Below the pieces are notes generated by a model, which saw nothing but the letters and a program-made list of their open reading frames with translations, did not search any database and was not told the DNA's origin. A DNA stretch of 64,000 nt, from contig NZ_CP098747.1 of NCBI RefSeq assembly GCF_023746535.1, forward strand, positions 434,001 to 498,000, written 5' to 3'. Positions 18,506 to 27,481 of the stretch are shown piece after piece. The DNA is from Sneathiella marina (GTDB lineage: Bacteria > Pseudomonadota > Alphaproteobacteria > Sneathiellales > Sneathiellaceae). Each line of letters begins with the position of its first letter. Within the stretch, counting starts at the first letter, position 1. The translations under genes were made by a program, and so were the position numbers.

Positions 18506-19723
18506 ATGACCCTAAATAAACCTCTTCTCGGTGTAAATTTTTTTGCAGGAGATGTACTCGCGGGATTGGGCCCATATTTGGCTATCTATCTTTTGTCTGT
18601 TTTAAAATGGGCGCCTGGATCCATCGGCATTGCGCTAGCTCTTTCCACAATCTGTACGGTTATTGTTCAAACGCCGGCGGGGGGTATCGTGGATACGGTA
18701 CGCTGGAAACGGGGCTTGTTGGCGGTTTGCGCTATGACAATAGCTGTCAGCGCGGTTGCCATTACATTTTTTCACTCATCTTTTGCAATTTACGCCGCGC
18801 AAATGGCTATTGGTGTCGCGCTGGCTTTCGTCGGCCCAGCGATTGCAGCTATTACCCTCGGGCTTGTCGGGCCTGAAAAATTTACGGCACAGACAAGTGC
18901 AAACCAGGCTTGGAATCATGCTGGAAATATGATTGCCGCTGGATTAGCCGCCGGGATTGCTTTGTGGATTTCCGTGCTCGGAGTTTTTTGGCTCATCGCC
19001 ATGATGACTGTCGGTATGGTTGTATGTATCTGGATGATCAAGGCCGATTCAATCGATCACGATGTTGCGCGAGGAGGAGAAACACTTGAAGGCATCGTTG
19101 AAAAGCAGCCGTCTGGTTTTGCAACGCTTATCAATGATCGACGATTGCGTATTTTTGCCATCAGTGTTGTGCTGTTTCATTTCGCCAATGCGGCGATGTT
19201 ACCTCTTGTCAGCCAAAAATTATCTGAAAATAGTGACGCGGAACATGGAATAGCCTTTACGTCAGCCTGCATTATTGCGGCCCAGCTGGTTATGATTTTG
19301 ATGGCTTTGTTTTGCGGATGGAAAGCTGATGTATGGGGAAGAAAACCGCTTTTTCTTTTAGCTTTTGCCGTGCTTCCAATTCGCGGTGTCTTGTTCACGC
19401 TTGGAGATGAAGCAGTATATCTTATTGCAATCCAGGCATTGGACGGTGTCGCAAATGGCATCTTTGCCATGTTGTTCTTGCTGATACTGGCGGACATAAC
19501 GGCAGGGACCGGGCGTTTTAATTTGTCTCAGGGTGCTTTGGCAACCTTAGTCGGAGTTGGCGCTTCCCTGAGTAACCTCATTGCGGAAGAAGTTGTTGGA
19601 TTTACAAATTACACGACAGGTTTTTTAATGCTGGCTGCAGTTGGGCTTATAGGCCTGATAATTTTTGCCTTGTTCATGCCGGAAACTGCGCCGCATATTA
19701 CGAACAAGACGAAAGAACCATAA
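18506..19723 (+). CDS. MFS transporter
   Basis: A 405-residue protein with about 12 membrane spans, starting LGVNFFAGDVLAGLGPYLAIYLL and carrying the mid-loop motif CGWKADVWGRKPLFLL, typical of the major facilitator superfamily. GGAG at 18495-18498 sits 7 nt before the ATG at 18506 and supports this over a GTG one codon earlier. A 13-nt-stem-scale terminator follows. No dedicated regulator is adjacent; export of a small organic compound is the most that can be said. Confidence 0.8.
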   Translation: MTLNKPLLGVNFFAGDVLAGLGPYLAIYLLSVLKWAPGSIGIALALSTICTVIVQTPAGGIVDTVRWKRGLLAVCAMTIAVSAVAITFFHSSFAIYAAQMAIGVALAFVGPAIAAITLGLVGPEKFTAQTSANQAWNHAGNMIAAGLAAGIALWISVLGVFWLIAMMTVGMVVCIWMIKADSIDHDVARGGETLEGIVEKQPSGFATLINDRRLRIFAISVVLFHFANAAMLPLVSQKLSENSDAEHGIAFTSACIIAAQLVMILMALFCGWKADVWGRKPLFLLAFAVLPIRGVLFTLGDEAVYLIAIQALDGVANGIFAMLFLLILADITAGTGRFNLSQGALATLVGVGASLSNLIAEEVVGFTNYTTGFLMLAAVGLIGLIIFALFMPETAPHITNKTKEP

Positions 19724-19747
19724 TTTTGTAATTACGGATTCTGGTAG

Positions 19748-19777
19748 GAGAGCACCGAGACCGGTGCTCTCTTATTT
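19748..19777 (+). terminator. rho-independent terminator between convergent genes
   Basis: GAGAGCACCG (19748-19757) pairs perfectly with CGGTGCTCTC (19762-19771) around a 4-nt loop and is followed by TTATTTTTA. It ends the MFS gene and may also serve the convergent VOC gene. Confidence 0.9.
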
Positions 19778-20236
19778 TTATGGATGTTCTTCGTAGCCTG
19801 GCAATTCGTCCTGCGGATTGGACAATCGAGAGGCGGGGCTATCTCCTGGATATTCATCCAGTTCAATGACGTTTCTGTCCGGGTCCCGAATAAATACAGC
19901 GTTCATATCCTTAAAGGAAAACCGGCCTGTTATTTCAATGGTGTTTTCATTCAGAAAACTTTCGGCGTCGGGCAATGAAGATATCTTGAGGGCCATATGG
20001 GTGTAACCAGAATGCTTCTCCGATATATCCATGAGGATATTGTCTTCGCCCTGCGACGTACTGGGCCCCAGAAGATTAAGAACAATACCAGAGGGATGCT
20101 CCATCATTATCGGATGTCCGTTTTCAAAGCCTGTATCGATAACAAGCTTAAATCCCAATAGTTCGTAGAATGAAATGGATCTTTGTTTTTCTCGGATTCG
20201 AATGCCGATATGGTCAATCTTTAAAATACTTAACAA
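19778..20236 (-). CDS. VOC superfamily (glyoxalase-fold) protein
   Basis: A 152-residue single-gene VOC protein. KIDHIGIRIREKQRSISFYELLGFKLV is the first half-module, and SGYTHMALKISSLPDAESFL with FIRDPDRNVIELDEY is the second. The metal-ligand positions (His9, Glu near 71 or His near 79, Glu near 128) fit glyoxalase I and related metal-dependent lyases or dioxygenases. It is divergent from the LysR regulator and may be its target. Substrate unknown. Confidence 0.8.
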   Translation of the reverse strand: MLSILKIDHIGIRIREKQRSISFYELLGFKLVIDTGFENGHPIMMEHPSGIVLNLLGPSTSQGEDNILMDISEKHSGYTHMALKISSLPDAESFLNENTIEITGRFSFKDMNAVFIRDPDRNVIELDEYPGDSPASRLSNPQDELPGYEEHP

Positions 20237-20347
20237 GGTCTTTCCTCCGGTAATTGGTCGTCATCCGCTCATTTGACAGGGACCCATTCAAATTATATTA
20301 TTCCTAATGAAGATATAATAAGAGATTTAGATTATGATTGTTTCCAA

Positions 20348-21241
20348 ATGAGTGGTAATAAGCAAGCCCTGGATGGTATGGCCGTGTTTGTTCAGGTTGT
20401 GGAAAGCGGCGGGTTTTCTGCAGCCGCCCAGGTTTTCGGAAGTTCCCCTTCCTTTGTCAGTAAACAGATCACACGTCTTGAAGATCGGCTTGGTGGCCGT
20501 CTTCTCAATCGGACGACACGAAAAATCAGCCTAACCGATATTGGTGCGCAGTATTTTCAAAAATGTAAGCAGATATTGGATGATGCGGACGCTGCGGAGA
20601 AGAGCATTCATCAGCTCACGGACGAACCTCGTGGTACCTTGAAAGTAAGCGCTCCCGTCAGTTTTGGGCTTGGTTACCTGCGGGATGAACTGCCGGTTTT
20701 CATGGAAAAATTTCCGGATGTAAATCTGGATATAGAGTTAAACGATCGCTTTGTGGATGTCGTGGCGGAGGGGTTTGACCTCGTGATACGGGTTGGCCGA
20801 ATGGCTGATTCAGGCTTGATTAGCCGCATTATTATGGCGTCAAGGGGAGTAATTGTTGCCTCGCCTGACTATATAATGGCGCGGGGTAAACCTCAGCATC
20901 CTTCAGAGCTAATCCATCACGATTGTATCAGCTATGCTTACACCAAAACGCCTAATTACTGGGAGTTTAACACGGCAGAACAAAAACTGTTTGGGCAAAA
21001 AGTTGATCCACGTGTTTTATGTAACAGCGCTGAGCTTGAGCTTTCTTTCGCACTCGCAGGTACCGGCATAGCGCGGATGCCTCATTACATGTGTGAGCGA
21101 GAATTACAGGATGGCCGTCTGATGGAATTGTTTGCGGAATATGAGATGCCGCCATTGGGTGTCTATGCCGTATATCCAAGCAGGTTGCATCTTTCCGCAA
21201 AAGTGCGGGTTTTTATTGATTTCTTTGCGAACAGATTTTGA
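20348..21241 (+). CDS. LysR family transcriptional regulator
   Basis: A 297-residue LysR protein with the N-terminal helix-turn-helix (MAVFVQVVESGGFSAAAQVFGSSPSFVSKQITRLEDRLGGRLLNRTTRKISLT) and a substrate-binding domain beginning GTLKVSAPVSFG. The branch is the common CrgA/DsdC-like one. The ATG at 20348 is chosen because the fold starts there; the frame opens further upstream at 20273, and no strong ribosome site decides. It is divergent from the VOC gene and convergent with the MATE gene. Confidence 0.85.
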   Translation: MSGNKQALDGMAVFVQVVESGGFSAAAQVFGSSPSFVSKQITRLEDRLGGRLLNRTTRKISLTDIGAQYFQKCKQILDDADAAEKSIHQLTDEPRGTLKVSAPVSFGLGYLRDELPVFMEKFPDVNLDIELNDRFVDVVAEGFDLVIRVGRMADSGLISRIIMASRGVIVASPDYIMARGKPQHPSELIHHDCISYAYTKTPNYWEFNTAEQKLFGQKVDPRVLCNSAELELSFALAGTGIARMPHYMCERELQDGRLMELFAEYEMPPLGVYAVYPSRLHLSAKVRVFIDFFANRF

Positions 21242-21247
21242 CGATAC

Positions 21248-22582
21248 TTACCGCCAAGCTCCTAGTTTTATGGCTGTGGCAATTGTTATCCCAAGGGTTA
21301 TCATACCCAGAGCGACCAAGGCGAATACATTTTCAATCGTTGGGCTCCAATAGTATATCAGAATTAAACCGCCAACGCTGACGATAATCAGGCGGAAGGC
21401 CCCGGCGGCGACGGGCCAAAAAAGCCGCCGTGCTCCTTGAGAGGCAAAATACAAAGATAATCCGAGCCCAAAAAAGCCATATGTTGGACCGGCAATTCGC
21501 AAATATAACCGACAAGCCTCCCGAACGGCTTCAACATCAGTGAAGAGATTTGCCCAAAGATCCGGAAACAGGGCAAGGAGGCCACCGATAAACCCCGTTA
21601 CCAACGCTGCGCCAAATGCGCCGATCCACGCAATCTTATGTCCGCGGTCAACTTCGCCCGCGCCGAAATGAACACCGACCATGGTGATCAAGGCCGCGCC
21701 AATGCCAAAGATTATGGGAATAAGAAGAAATTCCAACCGAACACCAATACCATATCCGGCTAGCGTTTCCGGGCCAAGGCGGGCGACGAGCGCTGTTATG
21801 ACAATGGCACTACCAACAGAGGATAAGGGTGACACGCAAGCAAGAAGGCCGGGTCGCAATAAGTGGGCAAAGTCTGCTCGGCGGAACGAAATTTCTTTTA
21901 GATGTAGTCGAACGGCTGCGGTGCCGCTCATCAGGAACAGAATTAAGAGCAAGCTGCCAAAACTCGCACCGAGAACAGCCGCCAAAGCGGCACCTGAAAT
22001 ACCAAGTCCAGGAATCGGGCCCCATCCAAAAACCAATAATGCGCCCAATCCAATTTGGGAAAAGGAGGTTATGATCATAATTACCGCGGCGGTACGCATA
22101 TGACCGCAGCCTCGCACAACACTGGACAAAAAATTTAGGAGCCAGATACTGATGCAACCGGCAAATAAAATGTTTGAAAAAGCCAATGCCTCCTGAAGGA
22201 CCTGATCGGACCCTCCAAGTACGCTATAAATTGACGGTCCTAGGCTTAGAAAGATTAACGAGAAAACCCCCCCGGCTACAAAAGCAATAAGTATGGAATG
22301 TATGAGGAGCCGTTCAGCATGGCCACGGTCTTCAGCGCCAAGAGCCTGTGCGATAGCACCCGCAACTGCCCCGCCCATGGCCCCAGCGGACATCATAGTC
22401 ATTAGCATGAACATCGGGAAGGCCAATGCTAACCCGGCTAAAGCCGTTGTTCCTAATTGGCCGACATACCAAGCTTCTGCCGCAGATGTTGCCAACATAA
22501 CGGTCATTGCCAGCATGTTTGGCGCTGCAAGCCTCAAAATAGCGGGAATTATTGGCGCGGAGAGGAGAGCAAGCGTGTTCAT
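21248..22582 (-). CDS. MATE family efflux transporter
   Basis: A 444-residue protein with 12 spans and two MATE halves. The first half opens LRLAAPNMLAMTVMLATSAAEAWYVGQLGTTALAGLALAFP, and the second contains RPGLLACVSPLSSVGSAIVITALVARLG. MATE pumps export cationic drugs and metabolites using Na+ or H+ gradients. It is transcribed divergently from the HxlR regulator across a 110-bp gap with an inverted repeat, so HxlR probably controls it. Confidence 0.9.
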   Translation of the reverse strand: MNTLALLSAPIIPAILRLAAPNMLAMTVMLATSAAEAWYVGQLGTTALAGLALAFPMFMLMTMMSAGAMGGAVAGAIAQALGAEDRGHAERLLIHSILIAFVAGGVFSLIFLSLGPSIYSVLGGSDQVLQEALAFSNILFAGCISIWLLNFLSSVVRGCGHMRTAAVIMIITSFSQIGLGALLVFGWGPIPGLGISGAALAAVLGASFGSLLLILFLMSGTAAVRLHLKEISFRRADFAHLLRPGLLACVSPLSSVGSAIVITALVARLGPETLAGYGIGVRLEFLLIPIIFGIGAALITMVGVHFGAGEVDRGHKIAWIGAFGAALVTGFIGGLLALFPDLWANLFTDVEAVREACRLYLRIAGPTYGFFGLGLSLYFASQGARRLFWPVAAGAFRLIIVSVGGLILIYYWSPTIENVFALVALGMITLGITIATAIKLGAWR

Positions 22583-22594
22583 TATTAGTATCCT

Positions 22595-22636
22595 TTTTGA
22601 ACTTAATAAGCATAATCGTAAAATAAGTTCAAAAAG
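22595..22636. promoter_or_regulatory. inverted repeat between MATE and HxlR genes (candidate HxlR operator)
   Basis: TTTTTGAACTT (22595-22605) is exactly mirrored by AAGTTCAAAAA (22626-22636) across 20 nt. A third related half-site (AACTT, 22640-22644) follows. The repeat lies centrally between the two divergent starts, where an autoregulating HxlR dimer would bind. Confidence 0.55.
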
Positions 22637-22692
22637 TCAACTTAATATGCTATGAGCGATATGTTGCCATCGTTACTGGAACAAGATCTGGG

Positions 22693-23175
22693 ATGTCGAA
22701 AGAAAACTACAAACGTCAAAAATGCCCTGTTGCAAAATCCCTGAGTGTTTTTGGGGATCAATGGACGTTGTTGATTGTTCGGGACGTGTTACAAGGCATT
22801 GATCGATTTGAAGGATTTCAAAAGAGCCTTGGTATTTCTCGAAATCTGTTGACGATCCGGTTGAAAGATATGGTTGAAAGCGGATTGCTGACGCGGGAAA
22901 TTATAACGGGTTCGAGACGATATGCTTATAAGCCGACGGAAAAATGCCGGGATTTGCGGATAACACTCTCGGCTTTGGCTGGCTGGGGTGACCGCTGGTC
23001 TCCTGGGGAGGGAGGCGCTAGAATTGAATTGAAAGACCGCCATTCTAATGCACCGGCCGGCCTTGGATATTATCGTAAGACCGATAATGTTTTGCTTGAG
23101 CCGGAGGATGTAGTTTCACAGGCTGGGCCCGGCGCGAGTGCGGACCTTGTTCGGCGACTGGCTCGAAAATCATAA
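22693..23175 (+). CDS. HxlR family transcriptional regulator
   Basis: A 160-residue regulator with the HxlR winged helix: CPVAKSLSVFGDQWTLLIVRDVLQGIDRFEGFQKSLGISRNLLTIRLKDMVESGLL. The conserved Cys11 just before the domain is the redox- or electrophile-sensing residue in several relatives (QorR, HypR). A C-terminal tail of about 45 residues follows the core. It is divergent from the MATE pump, the usual arrangement for regulator and target. Confidence 0.88.
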   Translation: MSKENYKRQKCPVAKSLSVFGDQWTLLIVRDVLQGIDRFEGFQKSLGISRNLLTIRLKDMVESGLLTREIITGSRRYAYKPTEKCRDLRITLSALAGWGDRWSPGEGGARIELKDRHSNAPAGLGYYRKTDNVLLEPEDVVSQAGPGASADLVRRLARKS

Positions 23176-23325
23176 TTAGATTGTCTACTCAGTGATTTTG
23201 TCTTAGCTGCTCAAAGATAGCTTGATATAGGTCGCTGAAAGATCCGCGAAGGTGTCCGGTACAAGCGATGCTATTGAAGCTTTAATTCGAATTCCTTATC
23301 AGTTCTCGACCAAACCGGCACTCAA

Positions 23326-24228
23326 CTAGATATCGCATTTGAGGAGTTTGTCCTTTGGAAAGCTCGTAAATTCTGGGGGGAGCGCAACAGATTTGCGTAG
23401 CGTCATATCGAAGTAACAACCGAGTACTGTTGTCGTTACCGCAATTTCATTTGTATCGAGGTCGATCAGATTATGGCCAAAACGGAATATCTTCCCCTCC
23501 GCACCCATTAATCCGCTTCTTAATGCTATCGGCGAAGACATGCGAATGGGTGCGTGAAATTCGGAATAGTAGTCTAAAGCGGCAGACCCAAGGTTACGAT
23601 TTCGCACAGCTTCGCGGGTTAAGCCCACGGCGCCAAGTATATGTGTTGCTGCATCGGAGAAATAGCCAATAACATGCTGCAATTCAACATGGTCGAAAAT
23701 ATCACATTCCCATACGTCAACTGAGGAACGTGCGCTTTCGAACATATTTTCCAAATGTTTCGCCGGCATCATACTGCCGTCAAATGGCGAAGGTTCATAC
23801 ATATCAGAATGACTATCTGCAATATTTTCAGATGCTTCTCGTAGAAACGCTGGTAGAGCAAGAGGGAGGTGCTCTTCTAGGTCCATAAAAGTGGCCGTAA
23901 ATTCGTAGGCTGCGGAAAGTCGATTAAATGCAGTATCAAATAGCTGAATAAAACCTTTGATATTCTCACCTTCGATCCGGCGAACACCCGCCAATCCATG
24001 AAGAACGGATCCAGCGTGGACTTCAGCTTTGTACTGGATGCGGATATCCTTGAAACGCAATCCCTTCTTTTCCAGGCGGATATATGCCGGGGTCAATCCG
24101 AGAGAATTCTGTAAGTGACCAAAGGCTTGTGCTGCCTTTGATGCATAAAATTGGACATTCATATGGCCCATTTGATCACATTCCCAAGCGTCTACAGCGC
24201 CCCGGTAACACGGAATAAGCTTACTCAT
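23326..24228 (-). CDS. double hotdog thioesterase-like protein
   Basis: A 300-residue protein made of two 4HBT-type hotdog units. The first has WECDQMGHMNVQFYASKAAQ (residues 14-33), the second WECDIFDHVELQHVIGYFSD (about 173-192). Such enzymes hydrolyse acyl-CoA or acyl-ACP thioesters in the cytoplasm. In the second unit the usual HMN of the active-site region is changed to HVE, so the two sites may not be equivalent. It overlaps the single-hotdog gene by 4 nt and is controlled with it, probably by the TetR gene upstream. Confidence 0.8.
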   Translation of the reverse strand: MSKLIPCYRGAVDAWECDQMGHMNVQFYASKAAQAFGHLQNSLGLTPAYIRLEKKGLRFKDIRIQYKAEVHAGSVLHGLAGVRRIEGENIKGFIQLFDTAFNRLSAAYEFTATFMDLEEHLPLALPAFLREASENIADSHSDMYEPSPFDGSMMPAKHLENMFESARSSVDVWECDIFDHVELQHVIGYFSDAATHILGAVGLTREAVRNRNLGSAALDYYSEFHAPIRMSSPIALRSGLMGAEGKIFRFGHNLIDLDTNEIAVTTTVLGCYFDMTLRKSVALPPEFTSFPKDKLLKCDI

Positions 24229-24659
24229 TTTGCCTCCTCCTCATCGACCATCAAACTGGTAATCTTTTCGCGCATCACATCAGTAAGCGGGACAGCTTTT
24301 CGTAAATCAAGATCCATATAAGCAACTGTTGAAACGTTATTGAATGTTGGATTTCCTGTTGAACTGTTAAATAGTCGGTGGCGCAGAGTGATTGTTTTGT
24401 TCGATGATCGAAGGACGCCGGATTCCATGTGAACTATATCCCCTGCCATCAATTCAGACAAATAGGTGCTATCCTGCTGTACCGTTGCTAGCGCGCGTTT
24501 CCCTTCCTTAATTTCCTCTGGTGTCATTCCCAGGAAATAACACATGTTCCACGTGGCATGGCTCAAGCGAGAAATATAAAACTGTATATTCATGTGGCTC
24601 AATAGGTCACATTCGCTGGCGAGGACCTGCCCTCGATAGCTTTCAACATATCCACTCAT
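24225..24659 (-). CDS. single-domain hotdog thioesterase
   Basis: A 144-residue 4HBT-fold protein with SECDLLSHMNIQFYISRLSHATW, closely resembling the first unit of the double-hotdog neighbour. The ATG at 24659 is preceded by AGGAG ten nt upstream; an in-frame GTG at 24683 has only a weak site. Role is presumably acyl-CoA hydrolysis. Translational coupling (ATGA) to the next gene suggests a joint complex, possibly one three-unit assembly, which is an inference. Confidence 0.8.
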   Translation of the reverse strand: MSGYVESYRGQVLASECDLLSHMNIQFYISRLSHATWNMCYFLGMTPEEIKEGKRALATVQQDSTYLSELMAGDIVHMESGVLRSSNKTITLRHRLFNSSTGNPTFNNVSTVAYMDLDLRKAVPLTDVMREKITSLMVDEEEAK

Positions 24660-24701
24660 GGATGGAATACTCCTGATCTGCACGATTTCTTTTTTTTATT
24701 T

Positions 24702-25325
24702 TTACCGGTTACATCTTAATAGCATTTGATCGAGGTACTGGTCGACCATTTCTTGCGGCGTTTGACCCATAAGTTGTAACTGCCCCGAAGTACTCATCAT
24801 TAAGATACCTAACAAAAACGTCATGGCCTGCAACGTTTCTGACTGAGCATCTTCTGCTGAAAGATCTCCATACTCATGTACAGTATTTGCCAGCATGCCT
24901 AACACTGAGAGGAAGCGGTTATTAAGGTGCCGGAAGGTATCTTCTGAGAGACCTTGCTTGCCGTCGGCCATACTAGAATAAAAGGCCAGTAGTAAATATC
25001 GATCCTCTTTTGAGGAGAGGAAGTATTGAAGAAATGCTTTGAAGGTCAGGCTTATTTTCTGCTGGCCCGGGCCAGACTGCAGTAGTTCCGACCGTAATAA
25101 TCGAAGCAAATCGGTAAAGGAAAATGAGAGTAGCGCCGCAAATATATCTTCTTTAGACGTAAAATATGCATAGGCAGCGCCAAGGGAGTAGCCTGAGCCC
25201 TGTGCAATTGCTCTCATGGACGTGCCCGCCAGTCCGTTGTCTGAAATACAGGTCTTGGCGGCAGATAGAATTTTCTGCCGTTTGAATTCTTTTAATTCCT
25301 GTTGCCGCATTAATCGTTCTTGCAT
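24702..25325 (-). CDS. TetR/AcrR family regulator
   Basis: A 207-residue regulator with the N-terminal helix-turn-helix KRQKILSAAKTCISDNGLAGTSMRAIAQGSGYSLGAAYAYFTSKEDIFAALL and a variable ligand-binding C-terminus. It is the first gene of the thioesterase operon (42 nt before the single hotdog gene) and lies just downstream of palindromic TGAACA half-sites, so self-repression released by an acyl-CoA ligand is likely. The ligand is not identifiable from sequence. Confidence 0.88.
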   Translation of the reverse strand: MQERLMRQQELKEFKRQKILSAAKTCISDNGLAGTSMRAIAQGSGYSLGAAYAYFTSKEDIFAALLSFSFTDLLRLLRSELLQSGPGQQKISLTFKAFLQYFLSSKEDRYLLLAFYSSMADGKQGLSEDTFRHLNNRFLSVLGMLANTVHEYGDLSAEDAQSETLQAMTFLLGILMMSTSGQLQLMGQTPQEMVDQYLDQMLLRCNR

Positions 25326-25349
25326 TTTCCATCATTCTTATCATGAAAT

Positions 25350-25382
25350 ATGAACAATATATAAAAATATGAACATTGTTCA
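25350..25382. promoter_or_regulatory. candidate TetR operator
   Basis: TGAACA-T-TGTTCA at 25370-25382 is a perfect 13-nt palindrome, and a further TGAACA with the same orientation starts at 25351. The sites lie 25-57 nt upstream of the TetR gene, in the gap shared with the divergent EF-hand gene. The spacing suits binding of one or two dimers. Confidence 0.55.
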
Positions 25383-25468
25383 ATAAATAATTAGATTATT
25401 TTTTTCGACGGAATGAAGAAGCCGGCCCGTTGAAAGACTGAGTAACATAAACAAGGAGATCTGAGTAA

Positions 25469-25993
25469 ATGAAACGTAAATTGATTATTGGCAGCATGAT
25501 TGCCGCACTTGCCCTGCCCACAGCTGTTCTTGCAGCCAAGGACGGAGATAGAAAAGGTCATCATTCCAAAAACATGTTCGAACAGCTTGATGCGAACAAA
25601 GATGGTGAGGTGAGCTTGGAGGAAATGACGTCGCGGACGACAGAGAAGTTCCAAAAATTGGATAAAGATGGAAGCGGTACTATTAGTGTTGATGAAATGT
25701 CAGTACGTCAAAAGGAGTTTTTTAATAAGCTCGATACGGATGGTAGCGGAACCATAAGCCAGGAAGAAGCTAAGGCATTCAAGGAAAAGAAGCGTGAGAT
25801 GAAGCAAGAACGCCGTGCTTCTCGTTTGATGGAGCGGTTTGATACAAACAAAGACGGAAAAATTTCACGAGAGGAGTATCAGGCTATCGTTATGGAACGG
25901 TTTGATGCAGCAGATAGCAAAGGTGCCGGCTTCCTGACAATCGAAGAAGTTACAAACCTCGCGCCGAAAATGGGTAAAAAGCATTCTGGCTAG
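25469..25993 (+). CDS. secreted EF-hand calcium-binding protein
   Basis: A 174-residue protein with a signal peptide (MKRKLIIGSMIAALALPTAVLA, cleavage expected after residue 22). It has four clear EF-hand loops: DANKDGEVSLEE, DKDGSGTISVDE, DTDGSGTISQEE and DTNKDGKISREE. A fifth degenerate loop (DAADSKGAGFLTIEE) follows. The protein is exported to the periplasm and should bind several Ca2+ ions. The AAGGAGATCTGAGTAA leader is a good ribosome site. Target proteins are unknown; similar small calcium-sensing proteins are common in marine proteobacteria. Confidence 0.88.
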   Translation: MKRKLIIGSMIAALALPTAVLAAKDGDRKGHHSKNMFEQLDANKDGEVSLEEMTSRTTEKFQKLDKDGSGTISVDEMSVRQKEFFNKLDTDGSGTISQEEAKAFKEKKREMKQERRASRLMERFDTNKDGKISREEYQAIVMERFDAADSKGAGFLTIEEVTNLAPKMGKKHSG

Positions 25994-26034
25994 AATGTCC
26001 GTTTACTGCGACGATGAATTGCCGCCGCAGATGC

Positions 26035-26078
26035 ACGGTCCGTCATTACTTAGCGACATGGCGGGCCGTCGATTTTTG
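26035..26078 (+). terminator. probable terminator after EF-hand gene
   Basis: ACGGTCCG (26035-26042) pairs with CGGGCCGT (26062-26069), one pair being G-T, across a 19-nt loop, and ATTTTTG follows. The long loop makes it weaker than the other terminators here. Confidence 0.5.
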
Positions 26079-26081
26079 TCC

Positions 26082-27467
26082 TTATTTGGAATTTAGATCA
26101 GGTCCTTCCGCCAACTTTTTCTTTGGGAAATAGGTTTCGATAAATCCTGTTGTTGCGGATCCAGCAATAAATTCTTTGTGTGCGATGCAACTCAACAAAA
26201 ATAGTCTGTTTGTTGTTAGCCCTTTGTCAATGGTCCTCCTCAACCCTTCTTGGAGGTTTGCCCGCGCTGTTTCGCGGTTCGCACCGTAGCCAACTATTTT
26301 GGCTATCATGCCATCATAAAAAGGAGTGATTTCAAACCCTGTTTCCAAGCCGTGATCCGTTCGAATTCCTTCTCCTTCGGCGGCAAACCATTCAGACAAA
26401 ATACCAACTTTCGGCAAGAAACTTTTATAAGGATCCTCGGAATACAGCCGAGCTTCGATTGCATGTCCTCGAACGCTAATATCCTTCTGTGACAACGGTA
26501 ATGGCTCTCCAGAAGCAATTCTGATTTGCCATTCCACCAGATCAAGACCAGTGACGCATTCTGTCACAGGATGCTCAACCTGCAATCTCGTGTTCATTTC
26601 CAGAAAATAGTAGTTTTTGTCCTGATCCAAAAGAAACTCGAACGTTCCGGCACCGGAATAATTGATGGCCTTCGTGGCAGCAACTGCTGTTGCCCCCATT
26701 TTTTCACGTAATTCTGGCGAGACTGCCGGCGAGGGCGCTTCTTCGATGACTTTCTGGTGACGGCGCTGGATGGAACAATCCCGCTCCCCCATATGGACAA
26801 CATTTCCATGGTTATCCGCAAAAACCTGAATTTCAATATGCCTTGGTTCGATTATTGCTTTTTCGAGGATGAGTTCTGCGGAGCCAAAGGAACGTTCGCC
26901 TTCAGATCGCGCGGCCGTCAATCCTTTTAGAAGCTTTTCGGGTTTTGAGACAACGCGCATGCCACGGCCGCCGCCGCCAGCAGAGGCCTTGACCATAACC
27001 GGAAATCCGATTTCATTTGACGCTGAGACAAATCTATCATCGGATTGATCTTCACCTTCGTAACCGGGCACGCAAGGGACACCAGCTGCGGCCATCTGGC
27101 GTTTTGCTTCGGCTTTATTTCCCATCAGTGAAATAGCGCGCGGGGAGGGTCCGATGAATATTAAGCCTGCTTCTTCACAAGCCTTGGCAAATGCGGCATT
27201 TTCAGACAAAAACCCATAGCCCGGATGCACGGCATCGGCATTGGTCTGGACGGCTGCCGTGATTATCCGTTCGATAACCAAATAGCTTTCCGATGCCGGC
27301 GATGGCCCTAGGGCTACAGCCTCAGTCGCCATTTTTCTATGTGGTGCATCGGCGTCAGCTTCTGAATATACGGCGACGGTATCAATACCCATCGAATGGG
27401 CCGTTTTCATAATACGGCAAGCGATTTCGCCGCGGTTGGCAATAAGCAGCTTTGATATCTTTCTCAT
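26082..27467 (-). CDS. biotin carboxylase subunit of an acyl-CoA carboxylase
   Basis: A 461-residue ATP-grasp enzyme, beginning KLLIANRGEIACRIM. It has the glycine-rich ATP loop ASAGGGGRGMR, the QVFADNHGNVVHMGERDCSIQRRHQKVIEEAPSP signature and EMNTRLQVEHPVTE. It carboxylates biotin using ATP and bicarbonate. There is no biotin-carrier domain (no AMKM motif), and no carboxyltransferase gene lies in the window, so partners must be encoded elsewhere. The start at 27467 is where the fold begins, 14 nt after the acyl-CoA dehydrogenase stop. Operon context suggests a carboxylase of branched or odd acyl-CoA over housekeeping AccC, but AccC is possible. Confidence 0.85.
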   Translation of the reverse strand: MRKISKLLIANRGEIACRIMKTAHSMGIDTVAVYSEADADAPHRKMATEAVALGPSPASESYLVIERIITAAVQTNADAVHPGYGFLSENAAFAKACEEAGLIFIGPSPRAISLMGNKAEAKRQMAAAGVPCVPGYEGEDQSDDRFVSASNEIGFPVMVKASAGGGGRGMRVVSKPEKLLKGLTAARSEGERSFGSAELILEKAIIEPRHIEIQVFADNHGNVVHMGERDCSIQRRHQKVIEEAPSPAVSPELREKMGATAVAATKAINYSGAGTFEFLLDQDKNYYFLEMNTRLQVEHPVTECVTGLDLVEWQIRIASGEPLPLSQKDISVRGHAIEARLYSEDPYKSFLPKVGILSEWFAAEGEGIRTDHGLETGFEITPFYDGMIAKIVGYGANRETARANLQEGLRRTIDKGLTTNRLFLLSCIAHKEFIAGSATTGFIETYFPKKKLAEGPDLNSK

Positions 27468-27481
27468 TTTTTGTGCTCGTC

